Part shown: in pieces, positions 24,275-30,899 of the stretch
Numbering within the stretch: the first letter of the stretch is position 1
How the letters are laid out: each line of letters begins with the position of its first letter
Virus record (IMG/VR): IMGVR_UViG_3300028388_003712
Span: 1 to 43,076 of that record
Reading direction: 5' to 3' (one strand)
Length of the DNA stretch: 43,076 bases
Origin: a virus
Notes under the pieces: model-generated
Databases searched by the model: none
Seen by the model: only the letters and a program-made list of their open reading frames with translations
What the model was told of the DNA's origin: nothing
Translations under genes and position numbers: made by a program

Positions 24275-24661
24275 TTAATCCCCATACGATTGCCGGTAAC
24301 GTACTACACAGGCGCGTATGCGTGCCGCGGGCGCACGCCATGTGCCGTGGCGCTTCTCCGCACCTGGTATCTCATCAGACATCCAGCGGCGGACCGTAGA
24401 CACGGGAACGTCGAATTCCTCAGCGGCCTCGGTCGTGGTTAGCCAACGCCACCCCAGGCTCTCGTCCAGATTGTCAATGTGTTGATCCGCTTTGGCGGTA
24501 ACAATCAATGCGTTGAGTTTATCACGGAGGGCAACGACATCGGACATCTCGCCTAATAACAACGAGGGGCCATCCTCCTGCATAATGGCATAGAGGGGGG
24601 CGTCCGGCTCATCGCCGGGCGCCGCCTCGTATAGTTCTGCTGTGATCCAATTAGATTCCAT
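24275..24661 (-). CDS. Excisionase-like HTH protein
   Basis: 128 residues from the ATG at 24661, which overlaps the end of the upstream gene. The C-terminal half contains a winged-helix/MerR-like motif (WLTTTEAAEEFDVPVSTVRR, then WMSDEIPG and a basic wing), the pattern of excisionase and AlpA-type DNA-binding domains. The N-terminal half is acidic and resembles a small alpha/beta domain. It lies just before the recombinase, separated from it by R4, so it may direct excision or regulate the operon. Confidence 0.7.
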   Translation of the reverse strand: MESNWITAELYEAAPGDEPDAPLYAIMQEDGPSLLLGEMSDVVALRDKLNALIVTAKADQHIDNLDESLGWRWLTTTEAAEEFDVPVSTVRRWMSDEIPGAEKRHGTWRAPAARIRACVVRYRQSYGD

Positions 24662-25058
24662 AGCGCTCACGCTCCCAGGCCCGCGCCTTTGCGTCGCACT
24701 TCGGGCAACTATGACGTCCTGGCCAGCCCTCCGGCCAGACGTATGGCTGTGTCTCGCCAGCGGGCCACGTATAGCTGATTACCTGCCGAGCATGGTCAGG
24801 ACAATCAACGAGGAGTTCCGGTCCCTCGCACTCAAACTCGGCGGTCATTTGTACGTCTCTTATGGCGATAATGCGACGATTTGAGTCCCAGGCATTGGGA
24901 CCGCAGCGGTTGCTCATCTCGTTATCCAACTTCTGTTTCAGACTCCTAGCCTGTTTCAATGTCATAGGCTCGCTTGTCCATGCCTTATCCCACGGAATTG
25001 TGTCGCCCGAACCGTAGGCGTTTGATGTTTCCTGTACTACAAAATTTTTCTTACTCAT
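24651..25058 (-). CDS. Hypothetical protein with C-terminal Cys pairs
   Basis: 135 residues from the ATG at 25058, AAAAGGAGCTA upstream; a longer open frame reaches across the promoter and was rejected. The C-terminal half carries CPDH and CPKC spaced as a possible zinc site. Not recognised. It is the first gene behind strong promoter P1. Confidence 0.65.
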   Translation of the reverse strand: MSKKNFVVQETSNAYGSGDTIPWDKAWTSEPMTLKQARSLKQKLDNEMSNRCGPNAWDSNRRIIAIRDVQMTAEFECEGPELLVDCPDHARQVISYTWPAGETQPYVWPEGWPGRHSCPKCDAKARAWERERYGI

Positions 25059-25084
25059 TGCTAGCTCCTTTTGCTTATTGATTA

Positions 25085-25141
25085 TTAGCGTATATCGCTT
25101 AACTCTATCTATATTATAAGCGATATACGCTAAGTTGTCAA
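25085..25141 (-). promoter_or_regulatory. Promoter P1 with inverted operator pair
   Basis: Consensus TTGACA (25136-25141) and TATAAT (25113-25118) are 17 bases apart. The spacer holds TAAGCGATATACGCTAA (25117-25133, plus strand), and TTAGCGTATATCGCTTAA lies downstream of the -10 (25085-25102): the same operator in opposite orientation. Strong basal promoter with tight repression expected. It shares CCCCTTGACAA and TATAATATA with P2 and P3. Confidence 0.85.
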
Positions 25142-25173
25142 GGGGAAATTTCTGATTTTTAGCGATTTCCGCC

Positions 25174-25210
25174 AAATACTAGCCATGTGGCTAGGGAGCG
25201 GATGTTCTAA
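25174..25210. repeat. 37-bp direct repeat, copy 1
   Basis: AAATACTAGCCATGTGGCTA and flanking bases recur at 26303-26339 with two mismatches. It holds a CTAGCC/GGCTAG hairpin that on the minus strand is followed by TATTT. It ends the gene at 25207 (its stop lies within) and precedes P1, so it looks like a terminator-plus-promoter unit. Confidence 0.8.
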
Positions 25211-25485
25211 CGAATAGCTTTTGCTGCTTCCAGTGTCAGCATAGCAACAGCCGTCTTAATTTCCTCAGTTGGCTCGACCGGATCATCGTTACCATCCCAG
25301 ATGCAGATTTCAGCATTTCGCCCGCTTGTAATGTTTACCTCATCCGCAGGTAAATTAGCTGCATAAGCTGCGTCACTTAATGCCGAGTCAATGTTCTCTT
25401 CCTCTTGTTCGATTCTGTCATCACTCCAACCTGTTAAAACCTGAATGGAACCATAACTAACCATAATCTCAATTTTGCTATACAT
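25207..25485 (-). CDS. Hypothetical small protein
   Basis: 92 residues, ATG at 25485 with AAAAAGGAGATAGCG upstream. Acidic N-terminal part (DDRIEQEEENIDSALSDAAY), then a beta-like segment (VNITSGRNAEICIWDG). Not recognised. It is last in the P2 operon and overlaps the gene before it by eight bases. Confidence 0.6.
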   Translation of the reverse strand: MYSKIEIMVSYGSIQVLTGWSDDRIEQEEENIDSALSDAAYAANLPADEVNITSGRNAEICIWDGNDDPVEPTEEIKTAVAMLTLEAAKAIR

Positions 25486-25912
25486 CGCTATCTCCTTTTT
25501 TGTAGAAACCTAATTCCGTACTGTAATTTAACTCGTCGAGGGATATACGTTGACCCTCGTCTCCAAATACAACGTAATCACCTATTAAAATTGCATCACC
25601 ACCACCTGTGATAAACGCCTCAATCAATGTTCTCATATCATCCGAGTGAGAAGGCCGGCCAGCATTTTGCCGTTGCCCCCCCCATTGCGGAGGCTTGTAA
25701 TCAGGATGTCGCAAACGACGACACGCGCGCGCAATATGCCGCTTTGCAGTGTCATAGTGACAACCTTGCGCGGCTTCTAATTCGTGATACATTTGGCGGA
25801 GGGCGACGCGGCGAGCATCGCCCTGCATCTTGTCGAGGCGTTCTATGCCGAATGCCTCGACTATCTCTATAGCGGCTTGTTCTAATTTCCGCTTCCGCGT
25901 CTTACTAATCAT
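25478..25912 (-). CDS. Hypothetical DNA-binding-like protein
   Basis: 144 residues. The ATG overlaps the TGA of the gene upstream (ATGA). The basic N-terminal 80 residues include YDTAKRHIARACRRL and the segment PPQWGGQRQNAGRPS, which resembles the Gly/Arg-rich linker seen near HTH motifs in phage terminase-like and regulator proteins. The C-terminus is acidic. A DNA-binding role is a guess. Confidence 0.55.
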   Translation of the reverse strand: MISKTRKRKLEQAAIEIVEAFGIERLDKMQGDARRVALRQMYHELEAAQGCHYDTAKRHIARACRRLRHPDYKPPQWGGQRQNAGRPSHSDDMRTLIEAFITGGGDAILIGDYVVFGDEGQRISLDELNYSTELGFYKKGDSDV

Positions 25913-26214
25913 GCGGCCTCCAACTGAGCTGCAATCTGGTCAAGATGCGCTGCGAACTGTGCATCGCTCATACCCTTCGTCTCTTTGACCAGTCGGTCCT
26001 CGACCTCCTTAACGAGCATATTCGCACAGGAGCGTAACTCCCCATGTAAATAGCCGCTGGCGTTAGGACGTTTCACGTCACCAACTGCATAGTAACCGTC
26101 GCGAAGCTTTGTATATCCAACTCCCAGCAGGTTGCTATATTCACCAATTTCACATTGCTCTATTTTCGTCAGTGCTGTTTTTCTGATATGGCGCTTCAAT
26201 GTTTTCCAATCCAT
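25909..26214 (-). CDS. Hypothetical small protein, first gene of P2 operon
   Basis: 101 residues from the ATG at 26214, with AAAGGAG upstream. The N-terminal stretch is basic (KTLKRHIRKTALTKIEQCEI); the C-terminal 40 residues are helical (MSDAQFAAHLDQIAAQLEAA). Not recognised. Its position directly behind an operator-bearing promoter suggests an early or copy-control role. Confidence 0.55.
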   Translation of the reverse strand: MDWKTLKRHIRKTALTKIEQCEIGEYSNLLGVGYTKLRDGYYAVGDVKRPNASGYLHGELRSCANMLVKEVEDRLVKETKGMSDAQFAAHLDQIAAQLEAA

Positions 26215-26230
26215 TCCGAACTCCTTTATT

Positions 26231-26280
26231 ATCAAGTTACTTAATTATCTATATTATAAATCAAGTTACTTAATTGTCAA
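26231..26280 (-). promoter_or_regulatory. Promoter P2 with direct-repeat operators
   Basis: TTGACA (26275-26280) and TATAAT (26253-26258) are 16 bases apart. The 16-bp sequence ATCAAGTTACTTAATT occurs twice (26231-26246, 26260-26275) in direct orientation, once inside the spacer. The core matches P1 and P3 while the operator differs. Confidence 0.85.
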
Positions 26281-26302
26281 GGGGCAATTTCCTAAACTCC
26301 CG

Positions 26303-26339
26303 AAATACTAGCCATGTGGCTAGGGAGCAAATGTTCTAA
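26303..26339. repeat. 37-bp direct repeat, copy 2
   Basis: Near-identical to 25174-25210, including the CTAGCC/GGCTAG hairpin. It lies upstream of P2 and beside the AT-rich origin-like region. Confidence 0.8.
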
Positions 26340-26640
26340 TTTATAGAACGCCTACTAACTCTTTTTAATAGATATTTTTAAATATATATCTCTTATTCTA
26401 GAGTGTCTTTTTTATCTTTTCTTACCCCCCTCTATAGGATGTATTTGCACCCTGTATAACGTGTATATACACCTAATGTAATATGCACACAGTGTAGATA
26501 CGCATCCTGTTGTGTGTGTATTTACAATCCTCTGCACCAATCTAACTAGCAAGCAAAAAGCGGGCCGCTAACAACGGCCCGCTTTAGTGTGTTTCTTTAC
26601 GTGCAAATGCACCCTAACATACAGTGCTTTTACACCCTAT
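26340..26640. other. Candidate plasmid origin: AT-rich tract and iteron-like repeats
   Basis: There is no credible gene here. Bases 26360-26422 are very AT-rich, including TATTTTTAAATATATATC, suitable for unwinding. Short related repeats follow: ATTTGCACCCTGTATA (near 26442), GTATATACACCTAATGTA (near 26463), GTATTTACAATCC (near 26517), AAATGCACCCTAACATA (near 26605), TTTTACACCCTATTG (near 26630), with core TTRCACCCT. The replication initiator gene lies directly beside them. The iterons are imperfect and unevenly spaced, so origin function is inferred. Confidence 0.5.
26556..26584 (-). terminator. Terminator of the initiator gene
   Basis: A 10-bp inverted repeat AAGCGGGCCG / CGGCCCGCTT with a 7-base loop; on the minus strand TTTTTGCTTG follows. 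It lies inside the origin-like region, about 65 bases after the initiator stop. Confidence 0.85.
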
Positions 26641-26647
26641 TGGCATT

Positions 26648-27622
26648 TCAATGCCATAAATCAGGATCGTATCCCGCATCCTCAACACAGCGATCATGCC
26701 GTGTTTGCATACGATCTGGCAGCGTGGCAACTTGTTCTGGGGACAAGAACCCCAGATTTGTTTTCACGCTCACCTCGTATGTTTTGCGACTGCGTGTGCC
26801 ATGCACCTTGATGTGCGCAATGCCGGCTGCCTCTAATCGTTCGAGTAAACCTTGCTGGCGTCGATAGTATTTCGGCTCAGAGTCCTCTTCTCCATCAAAT
26901 GTGTCTTTGGCTTGACGCAAAACAGCATCAGGATGATCAGCTTCACATCGTCGCCAAACACCAGAAACAGTTTGACGCCCACAGCCAATATCTTCAGCTA
27001 GACGTGGTGCGCTATAGCGCTTCGGAGGCGTCCACTCTGTTTTACTACGCCGCTTGTCATCCTTAATAATTACCATCCAGCACTTCAGTGCATTTGATCC
27101 AAGATAGGCCCCCCAAAATACAGATTCATAATCGTGCACCTTGAGCCAGTCCCTGGATTTATCAAGCTCAGGCGAAATCCATTCTGATACACTGCCTTTG
27201 TTAACATCGTGTTCGCCACGCAGCTTATATATCTGCTGTTGCAGTAGCAGTAGTGTGTCCCGGTCACCAACCTTGTCAAGCAACGCCTCTAAAATCTCAG
27301 CAACACCGGCACTGGATTCTGCAGGAGCTGCTACTGCGGCCTCCACATCAGTATCATCAGGCAAGACGGCATCTGAATTTTCAACTACATACCGAATGCA
27401 CGCTATCGTATCGTCCAGTCGACTCATCGTCCTGGCGACTACGCCATTAAGACGATTCTCCAACCAATCTGCGGCATGCTCATTCTTGACATTGACAATG
27501 AGCGTACCATCCTCAATGCCAGTGGCCTGCGTGCCGCGCAGCCATGCATCGAATGTACTACCCACCATTTGACCTCGGAGATCATTCAATGCCTGTTGCC
27601 ATAAATCCTGTGGTGATGTCAT
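26648..27622 (-). CDS. Replication initiator with DnaA domain-I-like N-terminus
   Basis: 324 residues; the ATG overlaps the TGA of the gene upstream. Residues 7-60 (LWQQALNDLRGQMVGSTFDA, WLRGTQATGIEDGTLIVNV, ADWLENRL) match the N-terminal domain I of DnaA, which recruits DnaB helicase. There is no AAA+ domain. An HTH lies around 200-225 (SAPRLAEDIGCGRQTVSGVW) and a second winged-helix-like region at 255-290. The layout (helicase-recruiting head, double winged-helix body) suits an iteron-binding plasmid initiator. It sits next to the AT-rich repeats. Confidence 0.75.
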   Translation of the reverse strand: MTSPQDLWQQALNDLRGQMVGSTFDAWLRGTQATGIEDGTLIVNVKNEHAADWLENRLNGVVARTMSRLDDTIACIRYVVENSDAVLPDDTDVEAAVAAPAESSAGVAEILEALLDKVGDRDTLLLLQQQIYKLRGEHDVNKGSVSEWISPELDKSRDWLKVHDYESVFWGAYLGSNALKCWMVIIKDDKRRSKTEWTPPKRYSAPRLAEDIGCGRQTVSGVWRRCEADHPDAVLRQAKDTFDGEEDSEPKYYRRQQGLLERLEAAGIAHIKVHGTRSRKTYEVSVKTNLGFLSPEQVATLPDRMQTRHDRCVEDAGYDPDLWH

Positions 27623-27789
27623 TTCATCGCCCTCATCACGGCAGTTACGACCTCTGCCGCCATGCCAACGATGTCCGTTGGCTGTGGTGTCGGTGCGAAC
27701 GCTACCGACACCAAGAATCCCAGCGGTATATAAAATAATATCAATAGCAACAGAAACGGACCAACCAACCCCATAATATCTAGTATCAT
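27619..27789 (-). CDS. Small membrane protein
   Basis: 56 residues from the ATG at 27789, with AAGGAGAG upstream. Residues 4-32 are hydrophobic (IMGLVGPFLLLLILFYIPLG), giving one or two membrane passes, followed by a short soluble tail. Translationally coupled to the initiator gene. Possibly tethers replication to the membrane; unknown. Confidence 0.65.
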   Translation of the reverse strand: MILDIMGLVGPFLLLLILFYIPLGFLVSVAFAPTPQPTDIVGMAAEVVTAVMRAMK

Positions 27790-27792
27790 ATC

Positions 27793-27858
27793 TCTCTCCT
27801 TCCTACTACTACTACGCCCAGGGCCTCTACGCGCCCGTAGGAGCATCCGCGTCGTAGT
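27793..27858. other. Intergenic cruciform-capable inverted repeat
   Basis: CTACTACTACTACG and CGTAGTAGTAGAG flank about 40 bases containing GGGCCTCTACGCGCCC-type internal pairing. It lies between the FtsK-like gene and the small membrane protein. It could be a processing hairpin or terminator without a clear T-run. Confidence 0.5.
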
Positions 27859-27865
27859 AGTAGAG

Positions 27866-29212
27866 CTAATTTTTGCTGAAATTTAGCCATGATTTGACCT
27901 TCCTGTAGGCTTCCCCGCCACTATAGCCGAAAAGCTCTTGCTCAATCTGCGTTTGGCTACGGCCCTGCGCAGCTAGCGCGCGCGCACGGGCCGCCAAATT
28001 CGCCTCATCATTCTCTGTCGTCGGCATAGCAGCCCGTGGTTCGCCACCGCGCATCGCATTAGTAATCTGCGTTCGGCCAATGTATGGCGTCTGCATCTCT
28101 ACCAACCCGCTACCCGGCAGTCTGGCCAACGCACGTCCCTTGGGATCGGTGGGCAGATTCTCCGCACCTGGCGCGCCCAATAGCACGCGCGACTGAGCTG
28201 CATTGTGGGCGCGGAATTGCACCCGCGTAGACAACTGATTGCGGATAGCACTGTCTAAGCTAGTAGCCTTCCAGTCCTGGCCTGCCAGCACGACCCACAG
28301 GCCATACTTCCGCGCGCGCAAGGTCAGCGTCTTGAGCGCATTTTCCACGTCCCTGTCGCCCAATAACGCGGTACCCTCGTCAATGATGGTGACGATGGGG
28401 GCCAACGGCTCGTTGGCTTGCTGATTGTAAAGGCTCAAACTATCAACACCAGGGAAGCGATTAAATAGCGATTTGCGCCGGTTCAACTCGTCCTGTGAGA
28501 GTGCAGATAGAACTGCCACCGCATCCTGCTCATTGTCAGCGAGTGGATACAGGAGCCGGTCACTGGTGGCAAAGGGGGCCAGTGTCACGCCCTCCAAATC
28601 AATGAGCACCAACTCCGGTTGCTCGCGGGCGATAGCTAGCTGGTAGGCCAGCGCGCGCAAGAACACGCTCTTCCCGAAGCCAGAGGAGCCACCTACGGCG
28701 ACATGGACGAGCTTCTCCATCGCGCCGTGTACCACGTGCTGGTGGCCGCTATCATCCACTGTTACGCCAAGGACGAGGTGGTCGAGGCTGACTACCTCTG
28801 GCAGCAGTTTGGGGAGACTGACGGTTCCAGGCCACGGAAGCGGCTGCTCATCCATATCTAGCGCGGGTGCGTCACGTGGTTGCGTACCAATACAGCCTCT
28901 AGCTGCTGCAGCAACCTGTGCGGCTGGCGGATTCACATTCGCCCATGTGCCACCACCTACCAGGGGGAATAATCCATCGTTAGCCGGGATGCGCCTGTGC
29001 GTGATTTGGTAGAGTGCGCTCACACTCACCCACGCCCCTGCAACCAGTGCCGTCCCCAGTCCAGCCACTACTACGCATCCTACTACGCGCGTAGTGACCG
29101 CGAGCGCTACTGTAGCGCTCTGCACCTGCGGCGCTGGCGTGCGTGGCGTGCCGATTACCAGCATCGCGACTAAGATTATTACACCTGCAACTCCAACCAT
29201 TTGCTTTTCCAT
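27866..29212 (-). CDS. FtsK/SpoIIIE-type DNA translocase
   Basis: 448 residues, ATG at 29212 with GAGGTG upstream. Two N-terminal membrane segments (about 6-20 and 43-64), then a cytoplasmic motor. Walker A is GGSSGFGKS at 174-182; Walker B VTIIDEG at 274-280; LIDLEG near 203-208 is a further conserved strand; a sensor-like GLWVVLAGQD follows near 307-316. The C-terminal 50 residues contain an HTH (AAQGRSQTQIEQELFGYSGG). Family members pump double-stranded DNA. It may help segregation or transfer of the plasmid form; no relaxase or other conjugation gene was seen. Confidence 0.88.
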   Translation of the reverse strand: MEKQMVGVAGVIILVAMLVIGTPRTPAPQVQSATVALAVTTRVVGCVVVAGLGTALVAGAWVSVSALYQITHRRIPANDGLFPLVGGGTWANVNPPAAQVAAAARGCIGTQPRDAPALDMDEQPLPWPGTVSLPKLLPEVVSLDHLVLGVTVDDSGHQHVVHGAMEKLVHVAVGGSSGFGKSVFLRALAYQLAIAREQPELVLIDLEGVTLAPFATSDRLLYPLADNEQDAVAVLSALSQDELNRRKSLFNRFPGVDSLSLYNQQANEPLAPIVTIIDEGTALLGDRDVENALKTLTLRARKYGLWVVLAGQDWKATSLDSAIRNQLSTRVQFRAHNAAQSRVLLGAPGAENLPTDPKGRALARLPGSGLVEMQTPYIGRTQITNAMRGGEPRAAMPTTENDEANLAARARALAAQGRSQTQIEQELFGYSGGEAYRKVKSWLNFSKN

Positions 29213-29294
29213 AGATCACCTCGTATAATTAGCTAGCGGGGAGAGCCTACCAAGCAGTCCCCCGCAGCCCCGGACACCTCGCCGGGGCTTTTTT
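29201..29294 (+). ncRNA. Candidate small plus-strand RNA with own promoter
   Basis: TTGCTT (29201-29206), 17 bases, TATAAT (29224-29229), then about 60 bases ending in a GCCCCGG / CCGGGGC hairpin followed by TTTTTT (29287-29294). An additional GCGGGG/CCCCGC pair lies inside. The flanking genes are on the minus strand and the region encodes no protein. Promoter and terminator on the same strand support a short RNA, antisense to the FtsK-like mRNA leader. Untested. Confidence 0.45.
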
Positions 29295-29526
29295 AATATC
29301 CCGGATACTCTATCAATCGCGCCATTCGCATCAACGCTGCTTCGAATTCATCACTATGCTTCAGTGCACATACGTCGCGCGCGGCACGATGCAATTCACT
29401 GTACTCATCATTCAACGCCACTAGCTTTACCTGACGTGTGCTAATCTCTTGGCGCAGTATCTCTGCATCTACAGCCGTCGCCATCCCGTTTTCAATATGG
29501 TCTAATGCAATCTGTACCCTACTCAT
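29293..29526 (-). CDS. Hypothetical small helical protein in partition operon
   Basis: 77 residues from the ATG at 29526 (a GTG two codons earlier is possible). All-helical, charged (VDAEILRQEISTRQVKLVAL). Follows the ParR-like gene by 13 bases. Could be an accessory partition or regulatory subunit; not recognised. Confidence 0.6.
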   Translation of the reverse strand: MSRVQIALDHIENGMATAVDAEILRQEISTRQVKLVALNDEYSELHRAARDVCALKHSDEFEAALMRMARLIEYPGY

Positions 29527-29539
29527 CCCCACTCATCTC

Positions 29540-29821
29540 CTAGAACATCGAATCCAGCAAATCGGCAGCTTCCGCGTCTACGTCGCCGCCTTCCTCAACC
29601 GGTGCATTATTATCAGCGATCCGCACATGTGCCAATTCCTCGCGGATGACAGCGCGCAACTGCTGATATGTCACCGGCCGCGTCGGGGCAATGGAATCGC
29701 GGATTGCCTCACGCACCGCAGCAGATTTGTTATCCTGCCGCTCCAACCAGGCTATAATCTCCGCATCACGGTCTGGATGCAGGATGACCTGGACTCTCAC
29801 GTAATCGTCTTTATTGCACAT
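29540..29821 (-). CDS. ParR-like ribbon-helix-helix protein
   Basis: 93 residues. The N-terminal 45 residues have the ribbon-helix-helix pattern: strand YVRVQVILHP, helix DRDAEIIAWLERQDN, then KSAAVREAIRDSI. The C-terminal tail is acidic and would contact an actin-like filament. It lies directly after a ParM-like gene, and a strong inverted repeat (29829-29881) precedes its start. In type II partition systems ParR binds such repeats and links them to ParM. No good ribosome-binding site is seen. Confidence 0.7.
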   Translation of the reverse strand: MCNKDDYVRVQVILHPDRDAEIIAWLERQDNKSAAVREAIRDSIAPTRPVTYQQLRAVIREELAHVRIADNNAPVEEGGDVDAEAADLLDSMF

Positions 29822-29828
29822 AAGCGTA

Positions 29829-29881
29829 TTGTGTAAAAGTTACACAACTCCCATTTTTCCAGTTGTGTAACTTTTACACAA
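29829..29881. promoter_or_regulatory. Inverted repeat at the parM-parR junction (operator/centromere candidate)
   Basis: TTGTGTAAAAGTTACACAACT (29829-29849) and its exact complement (29861-29881) are separated by 11 bases. Each arm is itself nearly palindromic (TTGTGTAA-AAG-TTACACAA), so there are four half-sites. The stop of the ParM-like gene lies in one arm and the ParR-like start is eight bases from the other. A likely ParR binding site serving as operator and possibly centromere. Confidence 0.75.
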
Positions 29882-30899
29882 CTGCGAACTTGCGCAGTGC
29901 GTAACGATAGAAACCTGTAGCGTTTGCCAGTTGCGGGTCATCAGTGATAATGCGCGCGTGTTTGTATACCTGCTCGAAATACGTCCGCAGGGGATGCGCT
30001 CCCCCGCCAGTGAGCAGGATAACGGCGAAATCATTACCGTCTCCCCACAGGGTTTTGGCGGTGCCAGTAACGGCCTCGGCGACGGCACCTAGCGCGTGCG
30101 TGACGATCTCGTCTATATTCCGCAACTCGCCGTCAATGCGTATCTGCGCACCGCCAGCGGTTGAATTCCTCACTACATCCTCAGCCGCGCGGAATGACAG
30201 TTCGCGACCGTATTTCTGGTAAACGCCTTCGACAACGATTTCGTAGACACGCGCCATACCTACTGGTGTGCTGCCGGACCGTCCTTCGGTATAGCGGGGG
30301 CCAGGTGCAATTGCCAAATAGTTCGTATTGTGCGTGCCGATGTCAGCGACGGCGACGTGCTCGTTGCGAATCTCGGCAGGGTCTGTCAATTCCCCCACCG
30401 AGTTCAGTAAAACACGGAAGTATGTCCCAAATGCCTCTGGTACTACTACTACGTTGGCAATCTCAACCGTGTGATGTACATTAGCGCCTTGCAAGCTGTG
30501 TGCTGTGAATACGTGCTTGCCATTGAGCATCTCGGCCAGATTGTTCTTATCCTGCGCATACCAGCGAATTGGTAGGCCAGTAATCAAACTCACCTGGCCA
30601 TCGCGCACACCTACCCGATAGAGTGCCGATAATGCCAAGGGCAGTATCACGTTCTCGGCGCGGCCACGCGCACGCGGCTCGATGACTAAATCAGGCTGGT
30701 GGAGGCGTGCCGTCTCCCCCACGAACCATTGCTGCCCGTTGACGGTCATCTGGTGATGACCGTTGACGTTAGCAAGGTCACTCTTATACGCAACTTGTAA
30801 CGCCGGTGCAATGCAGCTCTCAAATACAGCCGATTGCTCGCCGTTCACAGCTTTCGTCCATCCATACCCAACATTCAAACCTATCCTGTAATCCATCAT
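29874..30899 (-). CDS. ParM-like actin-family ATPase
   Basis: 341 residues from the ATG at 30899, with AAAAGGAGCTA directly before; a longer frame overlaps the ParB-like gene and was rejected. Actin-fold motifs: phosphate 1 IGLNVGYGWTKAV (residues 6-18), phosphate 2 VADIGTHNTNYLAI near 195-208, and adenosine motif VILLTGGGAHPL near 300-311. The length matches ParM/Alp proteins. The filament pushes plasmid copies apart through ParR. It overlaps the ParB-like stop by one base, so the two are co-translated. Confidence 0.82.
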   Translation of the reverse strand: MMDYRIGLNVGYGWTKAVNGEQSAVFESCIAPALQVAYKSDLANVNGHHQMTVNGQQWFVGETARLHQPDLVIEPRARGRAENVILPLALSALYRVGVRDGQVSLITGLPIRWYAQDKNNLAEMLNGKHVFTAHSLQGANVHHTVEIANVVVVPEAFGTYFRVLLNSVGELTDPAEIRNEHVAVADIGTHNTNYLAIAPGPRYTEGRSGSTPVGMARVYEIVVEGVYQKYGRELSFRAAEDVVRNSTAGGAQIRIDGELRNIDEIVTHALGAVAEAVTGTAKTLWGDGNDFAVILLTGGGAHPLRTYFEQVYKHARIITDDPQLANATGFYRYALRKFAVV

